A stretch of 20,128 bases of DNA from UBA1443 sp964445745 (lineage in GTDB: Bacteria; Omnitrophota; Omnitrophia; Omnitrophales; Aquincolibacteriaceae), in NCBI GenBank assembly GCA_964445745.1, contig CAYULU010000031.1:1-20128 (forward strand), in the 5' to 3' direction. Numbering within the stretch: the first letter of the stretch is position 1; every line of letters starts with the position of its first letter. The notes under the pieces are model-generated. The model ran no database searches and was not told the DNA's origin. It worked only from the letters and a program-made list of their open reading frames with translations. Positions 7,047 to 15,374 of the stretch are shown here, in pieces. Both the position numbers and the translations under genes were made by a program.

Positions 7047-8311
7047 AAGTTCTGAGAATGATTTTTTTGTGGCTGGTGATTATGGCCGCGCTTGTTTATT
7101 TTCATGATCACTGGGTCGGTTTGTCGATTCAGCCCGTGCTCGAACGTCAGCTAGCCGACGCTTTCGACATGCCTTTTAATATTGATGGCCTCAAGGTCAG
7201 TTTATTTCCTCCCGGAAGAATAACGCTCAAAAAAATCGAATGCCTGAATCCCCGGGAATTCAGGCGGCCCCAGCATTTTGTGGGGGAAGGGGTGACTTTT
7301 TTCATCGACCTTCCCGCGCTAAAACAAAAATGCATCCGGATTAAAAAAGCGCATTTCAAAAAATTTCTTTTTGCTGTCGAGACTCACATGAACGGTAAAG
7401 AATCGCGCAGTAACACGTTTATCTGGTATCACCATATGGGGCTTGATGAAGACGATGATCTCTCGATGCATTTTCCGAAACAGGATTCGCCCTCCCCGGA
7501 ACAGGCGGTGGCGGAAGCCGAGACCCAGGGAAAATGGCGGGTGATGATTGACCGGCTCGACCTCGACGACGGGACCTTTATCTACGATGACCTACGCTTG
7601 CCGGAAGACGAGCGGCACTGGATCTTCCAAAACCTGAAAGGTTTCTGGGAGGGTTTTGATTTAATTCCGGGGTACACAAGCCCCGAGTTCCGGGAGTTTA
7701 TCGAACTGGAAGGGACCTTTGGGCAAAATCCTCCCGCCCGGTTCGCGGGGAAAGGAAAATGTCAGTTTTCCGACGGCAACAATTTCGATCTGGAGCTTTC
7801 GATCGAGGAGGGTTCCATTACCGAGTATAAATTTTTGCTGGATGGACTTCCTGGTGAGGTGACCGGGGGAAGGTTTGATCTCCGGTCCCGGGGAATTTGT
7901 CACGAGAGTAACCTGAAGTCTTCCCATATCTTGACGTTACGCTCGATGAAACTTACCGCCCCCACCTTACGACAGAAAATTTTAAAATATCCCTTCGGTA
8001 CAGTGTTGCTGGTGCTCGAAAGCCAGAAAAGAATTGAACTGGAGGTTGACGTTAACGGCTATATCGGAGATCCCAAATTCCGTTTCTTCAGTGCTTTTAC
8101 CAAGGCCTTCCGGAAATCCCTGATGCACAAGGCCGGAGTGATCTTGAACGAAATTAAAAAGGGAACCACCATGGTTGCGGCCGAGGCGCCTTCCCAGGTT
8201 CGGGATGGCATGGGGCAAATCGGGAATCTTCTCAATAACACTTTTAGCACCCTGAACCCGCTGACGGTTCTGGGGGAAACCCAGAGGAAAAAAGATGAAA
8301 AACAATTCTGA
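7043..8311 (+). CDS. AsmA-like membrane-anchored protein
   Basis: 422 residues with one N-terminal hydrophobic anchor (about residues 4-20) and the rest probably periplasmic. The beginning follows the AsmA/DUF748 style: a short helix, then FNIDGLKVSLFPPGRITLKKIECLNP, then a statement of repeated beta-strand units. An acidic region (GLDEDDDLSMHF, about 133-144) and the segment RLDLDDGTFIYDD are notable. The C-terminal part, LMHKAGVILNEIKKG onward, is predicted helical. AsmA-type proteins are thought to handle phospholipid traffic or outer-membrane assembly; that role is inferred from the family. Its ATG overlaps the upstream stop and its last 17 bases overlap era, so it is translationally coupled on both sides. 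The family call is moderate because sequence identity in this class is low. Confidence 0.6.
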   Translation: MKVLRMIFLWLVIMAALVYFHDHWVGLSIQPVLERQLADAFDMPFNIDGLKVSLFPPGRITLKKIECLNPREFRRPQHFVGEGVTFFIDLPALKQKCIRIKKAHFKKFLFAVETHMNGKESRSNTFIWYHHMGLDEDDDLSMHFPKQDSPSPEQAVAEAETQGKWRVMIDRLDLDDGTFIYDDLRLPEDERHWIFQNLKGFWEGFDLIPGYTSPEFREFIELEGTFGQNPPARFAGKGKCQFSDGNNFDLELSIEEGSITEYKFLLDGLPGEVTGGRFDLRSRGICHESNLKSSHILTLRSMKLTAPTLRQKILKYPFGTVLLVLESQKRIELEVDVNGYIGDPKFRFFSAFTKAFRKSLMHKAGVILNEIKKGTTMVAAEAPSQVRDGMGQIGNLLNNTFSTLNPLTVLGETQRKKDEKQF

Positions 8312-9215
8312 AACCAGGGCCGGTTATGTTTCCATTATCGGGCGGCCGAATGTCGGGAAATCCACTCTGCTGAATTTTCTCGTGGGTGAGAAACTCGCGG
8401 GTATTTCTTCAAAGCCGCAGACCACGCGCGACGTTGTCCGGGGGATTGTCACGATTCCGAACGGAAAAAAAGTGGGCAGTCCTTATCGCGGGCAGATTGT
8501 CTTTCTTGATACGCCCGGTGTCCACGAGCCGCATGACCAGCTGGGGAAAGAAATGCTTCATGAAGTGCGCCATTCACTCGAGGATGCGGACGTGCTTTTC
8601 TGGATGGTTTACCCGCGGGAGATCGGAGACACGGAAGAACGAATGCTCAGTTGGTTGAAGGATTTCAAGAAGCCTGTTTTTCTGCTCGTCAATCAGATTG
8701 ATAAATTCCCGAGGCTTCAGGTGCTTCCCGCGATTGACTCTTACCAGAAGGTGTATCCTTTCAAGGATTTCATTCCGATCAGCGCGGTGACCGGAGAAAA
8801 TGTCGATGTCCTGATTCAAAAAACGCTCGAATGTCTTCCGAAAGGTGATTTTATTTATCCCGAAGACCAGATCTCGGATCAAAATGAGAGATTCCATGTC
8901 CGGGAACTGATCCGCGAGAAACTCTATCATGAGCTCGAGGATGAGCTTCCTTATGATGCCGCGGTTCGGATCGAAAGTTACAAGGATGAAGAAAAAATAA
9001 CCCGGATCAGCGCGACCATTATTGTTAGCCGCGAATCGCAGAAGGCGATTGTGATCGGAAAAGGCGGGTTGAAGATCAAGGAAATCGGACGAACGGCGCG
9101 TCTTGAGATTGAAAGCCTGATCGGGCGTAAGGTTTTTCTCGAACTCTGGGTGAAGGTCATTGCCGGCTGGAAAGAGAATGCCTCCCTGTTGGGCGAGATT
9201 CGCGAAGGATCCTGA
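8295..9215 (+). CDS. era: GTPase Era
   Basis: 306 residues, standard length. Era binds the 3' end of 16S rRNA and acts in 30S subunit maturation. G1 GRPNVGKS (16-23), G2 QTTRD (42-46), G3 DTPG (72-75), G5 SA (163-164). G4 reads NQID (133-136) where NKxD is usual. A short extra loop (NGKKVGSPYRGQ, 56-67) sits between switch I and switch II. The KH domain follows, with GKGG at 255-258 and the EIGRTAR helix; the end WVKVIAGWKEN corresponds to the usual Era C-terminus. The ATG lies inside the preceding gene with AGAGGA (8283-8288) as ribosome-binding site. panE-like follows after 14 bases. Confidence 0.96.
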   Translation: MKNNSETRAGYVSIIGRPNVGKSTLLNFLVGEKLAGISSKPQTTRDVVRGIVTIPNGKKVGSPYRGQIVFLDTPGVHEPHDQLGKEMLHEVRHSLEDADVLFWMVYPREIGDTEERMLSWLKDFKKPVFLLVNQIDKFPRLQVLPAIDSYQKVYPFKDFIPISAVTGENVDVLIQKTLECLPKGDFIYPEDQISDQNERFHVRELIREKLYHELEDELPYDAAVRIESYKDEEKITRISATIIVSRESQKAIVIGKGGLKIKEIGRTARLEIESLIGRKVFLELWVKVIAGWKENASLLGEIREGS

Positions 9216-9229
9216 AGAAGGGGGCGAGG

Positions 9230-10225
9230 GTGAAGATCCTTGTTTTTGGAGCGGGCGCGATTGGTTCAGCCTTCGGCGGATTTCTTTCAAGGCGGCATGA
9301 CGTAACCTTGCTTGGGCGAAAGACCCATATCGATGCGATCCGGAAATGCGGTCTTAAAGTGACGGGGATCTGGGGTCGGCATACGTTCCGGTTCGCGAAA
9401 CTTGTGACCGATATTCGCGGTCTCGATCGATCCCAACCGTTTGATCTTATCCTGTGCACGGTCAAATCCCACGGTACGTCGCGCGCGGCGGGTCTTATTC
9501 AAAAAATCATGGCCCCTTCGACTTGTGTCCTTTCATTGCAAAATGGTCTCGGAAATATCGAAGCGCTTTGTGAGAAAATTCCGGTCAAACAGGTACTTGC
9601 GGGGCGGGTGATTTTTGGCGTTGAACTCCACGGGCCGGGCAGGATTCATATTTCGGTGATTGCCCAGCCGACTGCGATTGGCGAGGTCACCGGTGGGCGC
9701 ATGACCCGGCGCGTGAAAACGATCGTCAAGACGTTGAATGCGTCAAAGCTTCCTTCGGTGGCGACTTGTAACGTCAAGGGACTGCTTTGGCTCAAGGTTA
9801 TTTACAATGCCGCTCTCAATCCGCTAGCCTCTTTAATGCGGTCCCACTACGGGAAATTGGGAGAAAATGAAGGGGCGCGAGAGACCATGAATGCCGTGAT
9901 TGATGAAATTTATCAAGTGGCCCGCAAAGTCAAAGTCCGGCTTGATCCCTCCACAGCGGGTGCGTACAAGAAAATATTTTACGCCAAGCTTCTCCCTCGA
10001 ACCTATGATCATCATCCGTCCATGCTCCAGGATCTTCAGAGGGGGAAACGTACAGAGATTGATTCGTTGAATGGAAGGATCGTAAAGCTTGGCCGCCAGC
10101 ACGGTGTCCCGGTCCCCGTCAACGCTTTGCTCACCCGTGCCATCAAACAAGCGGAAAAAACGCCGTCTAGCTTGAGAAGTACCCAAAAATGTGACCCCGG
10201 AAGATGTTTGCGCGGGAAGCAATGA
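9230..10225 (+). CDS. panE: Ketopantoate reductase (PanE/ApbA family), C-terminus altered
   Basis: 331 residues; most relatives are about 300-310. It reduces 2-dehydropantoate to pantoate with NADPH in pantothenate/CoA synthesis. Rossmann motif GAGAIGS (7-13), Lys79 (VKS), Asn105 (LQNGLGN), catalytic Lys189 (WLKVIYNAALNPLA) and Glu276 (KRTEIDSLNG) are all present. GTG start with GGGGCGAGG just before it. The last residues (from about 311: TPSSLRSTQKCDPG onward) are not PanE-like; they are read out of frame from the transposase remnant at 10176-10352, so the original 3' end was replaced. The catalytic core is complete, so the enzyme may well work. The general 2-dehydropantoate 2-reductase family also contains paralogues with other substrates. 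Confidence 0.88.
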   Translation: MKILVFGAGAIGSAFGGFLSRRHDVTLLGRKTHIDAIRKCGLKVTGIWGRHTFRFAKLVTDIRGLDRSQPFDLILCTVKSHGTSRAAGLIQKIMAPSTCVLSLQNGLGNIEALCEKIPVKQVLAGRVIFGVELHGPGRIHISVIAQPTAIGEVTGGRMTRRVKTIVKTLNASKLPSVATCNVKGLLWLKVIYNAALNPLASLMRSHYGKLGENEGARETMNAVIDEIYQVARKVKVRLDPSTAGAYKKIFYAKLLPRTYDHHPSMLQDLQRGKRTEIDSLNGRIVKLGRQHGVPVPVNALLTRAIKQAEKTPSSLRSTQKCDPGRCLRGKQ

Positions 10226-10352
10226 GGGCCATCTTAAAATCGGGAGGGAAAAAGAAACAAGGGAAAAAGAAACGATTGACCCCCTAAAGACGAAAGCCAT
10301 ACAATTTCAATTGCAATCTGGATCAAGCTTGAAGCGAAAACTCAAATCCTGA
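10176..10352 (+). pseudogene. Transposase C-terminal remnant, left copy
   Basis: A 58-residue open frame without start, read one frame off the panE 3' end. It begins EVPKNVTPEDVCAG and continues with a basic stretch (REKETREKETIDPLKTKAIQ). This matches the C-terminal style of IS3-like DDE transposases, where NVTPxDVYxG is followed by a Lys/Arg-rich tail. The stop is at 10350-10352. It carries a 15-base tandem duplication (AGGGAAAAAGAAAC at 10245-10258 and 10260-10273). The same sequence occurs inverted at 15401-15511. No N-terminal part or IS end is visible. Confidence 0.65.
10185..10340 (+). repeat. Inverted repeat, left boundary of glycan island
   Basis: Matches the reverse complement of 15401-15511. 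The best block is 36 identical bases (10260-10295 against 15441-15476). Further matches are TTGCGCGGGAAGCA (10208-10221 against 15476-15489), AAAAATGTG (10185-10193 against 15503-15511) and CCATACAAT (10297-10305 against 15431-15439), with a diverged stretch beyond. GC content drops sharply to the right of this repeat. Confidence 0.8.
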
Positions 10353-10518
10353 AGATGATTCTAGATGAACTGAATGGATGATGTAAAAGATTGATTAAAA
10401 TGAAAGCAACTGAGAATATGAAGAGTGCCGATAAAAATCACGCCGGCAAAAATAATCAAAAAACCCTTGCTGTTTTTTTATCCAACCGTTTATTGCTTTC
10501 CTACTTGCAATCAGTCAG
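10353..10518 (+). other. Spacer, possibly the out-of-frame N-terminus of the Wzy-like gene
   Basis: No independent gene is convincing. A 40-codon ORF runs from ATG 10400 to the stop at 10520-10522. The downstream gene's own frame is open back to 10456 without ATG or GTG. Its translation there (FIQPFIAFLLAISQLKSKY) is a natural continuation of a membrane helix plus loop. Adding one T to the T7 run at 10473-10479 would fuse the two frames into one longer protein. Confidence 0.4.
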
Positions 10519-11637
10519 TTGAAAAGCAAATATTCATTCGTGGTGATTTTTTCTTTTTTTGTGCTTTTTGGATTTACATTTCTTGCCCAAAATGAAAGTT
10601 TTGATTCATTTCGCTACATCGAACGGTTCCATCAGTGCATCCCGTATGATTTGGTCCAGTATCAGCATGACATCGCGGATTTTTTTACGTTTAAATCAAA
10701 GATTAAAGACCTGTACGTTATCACAAGTTATTTTATTGTTTCAAGATTCACCGATAACTACCATGTGCTTATGGCTCTTTGGGCAGCGGTGTTTTCTTTC
10801 TTTTGTTTGAAATCTTTTCGTTTTTTTGTTAATTGCCCCGAGTTTGAGAAGTCGCTTGCTGTATTTTTGCTCGCATTTTTATTTCTTTCCAGCAATAGTA
10901 TATTCAACATCAACGGGGTTCGATTCTGGACTGCGGCTTGGGTGGCCGTCTATGTTGTTTTTGAAATGATTGTAAATAAGAATTACAAATTTACAGCATT
11001 AGCACTCCTTACGCCTCTTATCCATATTTCGTATTTGTTTTTTGTCGGGGTCTTAATCGTTTTTTTACTGACCAGAAAATTTGAAAATATATGGATGCTT
11101 TTATTTTTTGTCAGTTTTTTTGTGTCAGAAATATCAATCCAGTTATTTCGAAATTATCAGGAGCATTTGCCTCCATTCATTCAAAGTGTGATCTGGTCCT
11201 ATGCTGCAGAAGAAAATTTAGCGGAACATCGGCGTGTCATTGAACAAATTCCGTTATATGCAAAAATTTTGAACAGTTTACCGCGTTATTTTCTTAACTT
11301 GATGATGTTTGTGTTTATCACCAATTACAAAAGAATGTGGTTGTTCAAAAGTGGGCGTGTTGTTTTTATCTTCTTGTTAATTTGGCTATCATTTGTAAAT
11401 TTTACGATGGCAATTCCCAGCTTTGGCAGCAGGTTTATTGCATTGTCCGTTCCGTTTGTCTGTTATCTGGGTTTACTCACTTACAGGCACATTCCCATGC
11501 TCCCAAAATTGATTTATCTCATACCGGTCGTGTACAGTTACTCGATCCTCTATTGGTGTAGAGCAATGATTTCAGTGACTGACCCATATTTAATAATCTC
11601 CGTATTCCCACATATCGTTATTAAAAATTTACTCTGA
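10519..11637 (+). CDS. EpsG/Wzy-like polysaccharide polymerase (multi-pass membrane protein)
   Basis: 372 residues from TTG 10519, with about ten hydrophobic segments in the inner membrane. The early periplasmic-type motif NESFDSFRYIERFHQ (D-S-x-R-Y after the first helix) is characteristic of EpsG-family proteins, which include O-antigen/exopolysaccharide polymerases. ISYLFFVGVL and FGSRFIALSVPF later in the protein also fit. The TTG start is doubtful: the frame is open upstream to 10456 with hydrophobic coding sequence, and a frameshift at the T7 run may hide the true start (ATG 10400 or 10418). AT-rich, unlike the flanking genes. The stop shares one base with the next gene's ATG (TGATG), showing coupling. 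EpsG-like is an inference from topology and motif; O-antigen ligase is a less likely alternative. Confidence 0.68.
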   Translation: MKSKYSFVVIFSFFVLFGFTFLAQNESFDSFRYIERFHQCIPYDLVQYQHDIADFFTFKSKIKDLYVITSYFIVSRFTDNYHVLMALWAAVFSFFCLKSFRFFVNCPEFEKSLAVFLLAFLFLSSNSIFNINGVRFWTAAWVAVYVVFEMIVNKNYKFTALALLTPLIHISYLFFVGVLIVFLLTRKFENIWMLLFFVSFFVSEISIQLFRNYQEHLPPFIQSVIWSYAAEENLAEHRRVIEQIPLYAKILNSLPRYFLNLMMFVFITNYKRMWLFKSGRVVFIFLLIWLSFVNFTMAIPSFGSRFIALSVPFVCYLGLLTYRHIPMLPKLIYLIPVVYSYSILYWCRAMISVTDPYLIISVFPHIVIKNLL

Positions 11638-12761
11638 TGAAAAAGTTGAACATTCTGATTATCTCAAGGAGCATTATTCCGAAGAATTCGCCCAGAGCAT
11701 TTCGGGCGACAGAGCTCGCTACTGAATTGGCGCGTCAGGGGCATTCAGTTACCCTGTATTCGATTTTAGGCAACTATGATTACTCTGAATATGAAGGAGA
11801 AACCGGAGTCAAAGTCAAAAACATGGGTAAGATGTTGTTCGCTACTCATGATAGTGATGGTGGCTTTCGCTATACGTTACTAGATAAAATTCTTTATCAT
11901 TCCCTGCATCGCCTTATCGAATTTCCTGATATTGAGCTCATGTTTAGAGTTCCCGCCATCATCAGGAAGGAAAAAGAGATGGATCTGCTGATTACAATTG
12001 CATCTCCGCACGCAATCCACTGGGGAGGAGCGCTGGCTAGAACCCTGATCCCAGCTTCTAAGTTTCCGAAAACCTGGGTTGCCGATTGCGGGGATCCCTA
12101 TATGGGTAATTCCATAGAAAATAATAAATTTTCATATTTCAAGTATGTCGAAAAATGGTGGGGGAGAAAAGTGGATTATATTACCATTCCCCTTGAAGAA
12201 GGAAAGACGGGGTATTACCGGGAATTTCACTCAAAAATTAAAATCATTCCCCAGGGTTTTGATTTTAGTAAAGTGAAATTGGCACAGCCCTATGTGCGTA
12301 ATGACATTCCTACATTTGCGTATGCCGGTACTATTTATCCTAAGAAGAGAGATCCGAAATCATTTCTTAATTTCTTGGTTTCACTTGAGCAAGACTTTAG
12401 ATTTGTTATTTATACAAGAACTCCCAATTACTACAGTGTTTACAAAAAAAAATTGCAAGAAAAATTGGTGGTTAAGTCTTATATCCCCCGGGATCAGTTG
12501 ATTTTTGAGTTAAGTCAAATGGATTTTTTAATCAATCTCAAAAATCCAGACCGCGTTCAATCACCTAGCAAAATGATTGATTACCTGTTATCTCAAAGGC
12601 CTATTTTGAATATTAGCTCAGATTTTTCTGCGCATGAGCGAAACGTATTTCTCGAATTTGTTAGTGGTGATTACGTCCACAAGTTAGAAAATTCCAGTAT
12701 CGATCAATATAACATTCAAAATGTTGCGTTGAAGTTTGTTGATTTATGCAATGAACATTGA
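11637..12761 (+). CDS. Glycosyltransferase (GT-B fold, GT4-like)
   Basis: 374 residues, cytoplasmic or membrane-associated. The N-terminal acceptor domain opens with LNILIISRSIIPKNSPRAFRATELATELARQGHSVTLYS, a GT4-like Rossmann start (G-H-x-V at about 34-37). The donor domain begins at FAYAGTIYPKKRDP (about residue 223). SPSKMIDYLLSQRPIL (about 301-316) matches the nucleotide-sugar-binding region, where PSK-x-x-x-Y is typical of this class; the classic E-x7-E is not clear. No membrane segments. Coupled to the Wzy-like gene by a one-base overlap, so the two are probably made together. Sugar donor and acceptor cannot be told. Confidence 0.82.
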   Translation: MKKLNILIISRSIIPKNSPRAFRATELATELARQGHSVTLYSILGNYDYSEYEGETGVKVKNMGKMLFATHDSDGGFRYTLLDKILYHSLHRLIEFPDIELMFRVPAIIRKEKEMDLLITIASPHAIHWGGALARTLIPASKFPKTWVADCGDPYMGNSIENNKFSYFKYVEKWWGRKVDYITIPLEEGKTGYYREFHSKIKIIPQGFDFSKVKLAQPYVRNDIPTFAYAGTIYPKKRDPKSFLNFLVSLEQDFRFVIYTRTPNYYSVYKKKLQEKLVVKSYIPRDQLIFELSQMDFLINLKNPDRVQSPSKMIDYLLSQRPILNISSDFSAHERNVFLEFVSGDYVHKLENSSIDQYNIQNVALKFVDLCNEH

Positions 12762-12873
12762 AAGAGTGGGGAGCAGGATAAGAGGGATCGTTGGTATCGG
12801 CGTATCGCCAACAATTTTTGGATCATGATCCCGTTGGGACAGCCGCTTTTACCTATTTTCAAAAGAGGGATGA
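12762..12873 (+). other. Spacer between two glycosyltransferase genes
   Basis: 112 bases. No gene is supported. It contains GTTGGT / GCCAAC arms (about 12790-12812) followed by AATTTTT, a weak terminator-like structure, and at the end AGAGGG (12864-12869), which is the ribosome-binding site for the next ORF. A 25-codon frame from ATG 12751 (VGSRIRGIVGIGVSP) looks protein-like but is too short to assign; it may be a relic of a lost gene. Confidence 0.4.
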
Positions 12874-14037
12874 ATGAAACTAGCGATTATTTCAGATTAT
12901 GATTACATCGACAAAAAAGGCGCGTTTAATGCGATTCACAATCGAATTAAATGTTTAAAAAACCATTATCCAGTGGAAATAGACGTTTATCTTCTGCTTG
13001 AATATGAAAATTGGTTCATACGAAAACTACGTAAAACCCCCAAAAGGGAAAAACTTCAATCGATAGAATATGATGGCATTGCATATCATATTTTGTGGGC
13101 AAATTTTTCCTTGTTGAGGTATCTAATTAGATTCCGACTTCATAAATATCCTTCTTTTTTGTTTAAATATAAAAAACATTGTGAAATGTTTAGGGATTAT
13201 GACCAAATTTTGGCGCATAGCACTATAGCTGGGATATTAGCCTCACAGATTAATGAAAGGTATTCCCTTCCCTATTCGATGTCATGGCATGGGTCGGACA
13301 TCCACACTGAATGTCGGCAGAACCGTGATATTGAAAAGATCGTGTCAGAGCTTATCCTAAGGGCAAAAAATAATTTTTTTGTTAGCCAAAAATTACTAGA
13401 GATATCTCCGGACATTAACAACGGTTCGAAGCGAACATTGTATAATGGCGTTGATACAAATATTTTTTCTAAGAAACCTTGGGATGAAATAGAACGAATT
13501 AAGAAAAAAAACGGAATAATATACGAGAAAAATATTGCGTATTTTGGGAATCTTGTAGATATTAAAAACTCGTCTATCTTACCTTTGATCTTTAAAAAAA
13601 TAGCTAGTTTAATATCTGATGTGCAGTTTCACATTATCGGAGACGGCCGTCTGAGAAGTGTCGTTAGAAAGAAATGTAGTGAGTTTAATCTAAATGTAGT
13701 GTTTTATGGGAATAGACCCCCGCATGATATGCCTGAGCTGATTAACTGCATGGATTTAATCGTTCTTCCAAGCAAAAACGAAGGCTTGCCATTGGTGGCG
13801 TTAGAATCGTTGGCATGTGGAGTTCCGATGATTGGATCCGATGTGGGGGGGATCTCTGAAGCTATAGGGATTGAGAATGTTGTTCCTCTTGATGCTGATT
13901 TTATAGATAATTTCTCAAAGCTCGCAGTGAAGCGGTTAACAGAACCGTTTGAAGTACGGTGGGACGATAAATTTAAATTGGAGGTGATAGTTGGAGAGAA
14001 ATATAAGGCGCTAATGCAAATTGAGAAATGTGCGTGA
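12874..14037 (+). CDS. Glycosyltransferase family 4
   Basis: 387 residues with both GT-B domains. SMSWHGSDIH (about 133-142) is the usual acceptor-domain motif, RTLYNGVDTNIF marks the interdomain region, and IAYFGNLVDIKN starts the donor domain. The E-x7-E motif is present: Glu303 and Glu311 in EGLPLVALESLACGVPMIGS, followed by DVGGISEAI, the canonical retaining GT4 signature. The ATG at 12874 follows AGAGGG closely; another ATG four bases earlier is in the wrong frame. Very AT-rich. It ends 58 bases from a convergent glycosyltransferase gene. Probably adds one sugar of the surface glycan; specificity unknown. Confidence 0.9.
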   Translation: MKLAIISDYDYIDKKGAFNAIHNRIKCLKNHYPVEIDVYLLLEYENWFIRKLRKTPKREKLQSIEYDGIAYHILWANFSLLRYLIRFRLHKYPSFLFKYKKHCEMFRDYDQILAHSTIAGILASQINERYSLPYSMSWHGSDIHTECRQNRDIEKIVSELILRAKNNFFVSQKLLEISPDINNGSKRTLYNGVDTNIFSKKPWDEIERIKKKNGIIYEKNIAYFGNLVDIKNSSILPLIFKKIASLISDVQFHIIGDGRLRSVVRKKCSEFNLNVVFYGNRPPHDMPELINCMDLIVLPSKNEGLPLVALESLACGVPMIGSDVGGISEAIGIENVVPLDADFIDNFSKLAVKRLTEPFEVRWDDKFKLEVIVGEKYKALMQIEKCA

Positions 14038-14095
14038 TTGTGTAATGCTTCCCATTAGCCCAGGGTAAAAACCAAAGAATGGGTCTACTCCTTAA

Positions 14096-15250
14096 TTACT
14101 GAAACGATCTACCTTCCCCTATTTTTTTAAAGAAGGAAATCATATCACTATAGTTTTCTACCCAATGAGACCTATCTAAATCAAGAGCTGTTGCGCTTAA
14201 CTTTCTTAAGGTCTCTGGAGTGATTTGATCCATTAATTTGTCTAAGGAACCCTTTTCCTGAGGATCAATGACAAAACCGATTCTAAGCTCTCTGACTCGT
14301 TCTGCTAAGAATGTATTTTTTGCTACCACGAGCGGCACTCCGAAATAAGGACCTTCATATAATTTATTCGGAATCGCCATTCTTACATTTGGATCTGTAC
14401 TATCGTAAACCACATAACTCAAGTCAATCGATCGATATATTTCTCCTAAATCTGCAGAGCTCGAAAAAGATCCATGATACGAAATGTTGCTATGTGCATT
14501 AGCGTATTCACAAATTTCCTTCTTCATAGAACCATCGCCATAAAAGTGCAGCTCAAACTTTCCTTTCTTTTTTGCTGTTGCTTCCATCAAAGACAAAATG
14601 CAATTCCTATATTTGAAGGCACCGATGTATCCGATCTTGATTGGGAGCATAGCCTGTTTGGGTGTTTGAGGTCTTGGGAATCTCTGAGCGCTTTCGCGAG
14701 CGAGTTTATTTTCAATGACTAGTGATTTTTTAGCTATATTTGAATCCAACCGTTCAAAGTAATTAGGTATAAAGGCGGGTGACGTAACCACTAGTTTTCT
14801 GCATTTACGCAGTATTAATTTCTCAGTAATCGCAATCATTTTTGACGCAATTCCTGTATGTGGTAAAGGGTTTTGGATGTCTCCTATTTCATAAATCAAG
14901 GGGATAGATCCCGACATGACAAAATTGCCTATCAAAGCCATATCCAGCCCAAACGCATAGACTAAGGCGGGAGACTCATGAAACTGCTTCTCATACTTTT
15001 TAATGAATAATGCCGATTTTAGGAGCTTGGGGATTCTTCTTATATAATGTCTCGATTCAACTTGCCCGAGGCTAATAATTTGGACTCCATCAGGATACGT
15101 ATTTTCTTCATAATATCCACGTTGGTATCCATAGACTTGTAGGTTATACCCAGCCTCTAATAGCATAGCTGCACGCCGATGATAGCGAGGTTGCGACAAG
15201 GCTGAAGACAATATAACCGCTCTTGGTTTTTTCTCTTGCGTATTAGTCAT
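14096..15250 (-). CDS. Glycosyltransferase (GT-B fold, GT4-like), convergent
   Basis: 384 residues on the minus strand. The start MTNTQEKKPRAVILSSALSQPRYHRRAAMLLEAGYNLQVYGYQRG is a GT-B acceptor domain of the class that reads PRYHRRA. LIYEIGDIQNP lies mid-domain; KIGYIGAFKYRNCI opens the donor domain, and IPNKLYEGPYFGVPLVVAKN is the nucleotide-sugar site (NKLYE in place of the more usual E-x7-E). No membrane segment. It runs towards the other glycosyltransferases, so it needs its own promoter; the region upstream (15251-15400) is AT-rich with no clear promoter boxes. AT-rich like the rest of the island. Confidence 0.83.
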   Translation of the reverse strand: MTNTQEKKPRAVILSSALSQPRYHRRAAMLLEAGYNLQVYGYQRGYYEENTYPDGVQIISLGQVESRHYIRRIPKLLKSALFIKKYEKQFHESPALVYAFGLDMALIGNFVMSGSIPLIYEIGDIQNPLPHTGIASKMIAITEKLILRKCRKLVVTSPAFIPNYFERLDSNIAKKSLVIENKLARESAQRFPRPQTPKQAMLPIKIGYIGAFKYRNCILSLMEATAKKKGKFELHFYGDGSMKKEICEYANAHSNISYHGSFSSSADLGEIYRSIDLSYVVYDSTDPNVRMAIPNKLYEGPYFGVPLVVAKNTFLAERVRELRIGFVIDPQEKGSLDKLMDQITPETLRKLSATALDLDRSHWVENYSDMISFFKKIGEGRSFQ

Positions 15251-15374
15251 TGATGATCCGTAACATTATTATTTTTACTCCTTATAGCCACTACGACGTG
15301 GACAGACATTACGAAATTCATAAAAAACATTCATCGATCCTGGCGCATCGTTCGAAATAAGGGACCGTATATCG

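Noticed and set aside
7661..8305. Minus-strand ORFs opposite the AsmA-like gene
   Set aside because: Overlapping shadows in different frames without any recognisable motif; the plus-strand gene is coupled at both ends.
10245..10273. Tandem 15-base units considered as a CRISPR or other array
   Set aside because: Only two units with no spacers; it is a local duplication within the transposase remnant, absent from the right-hand copy.
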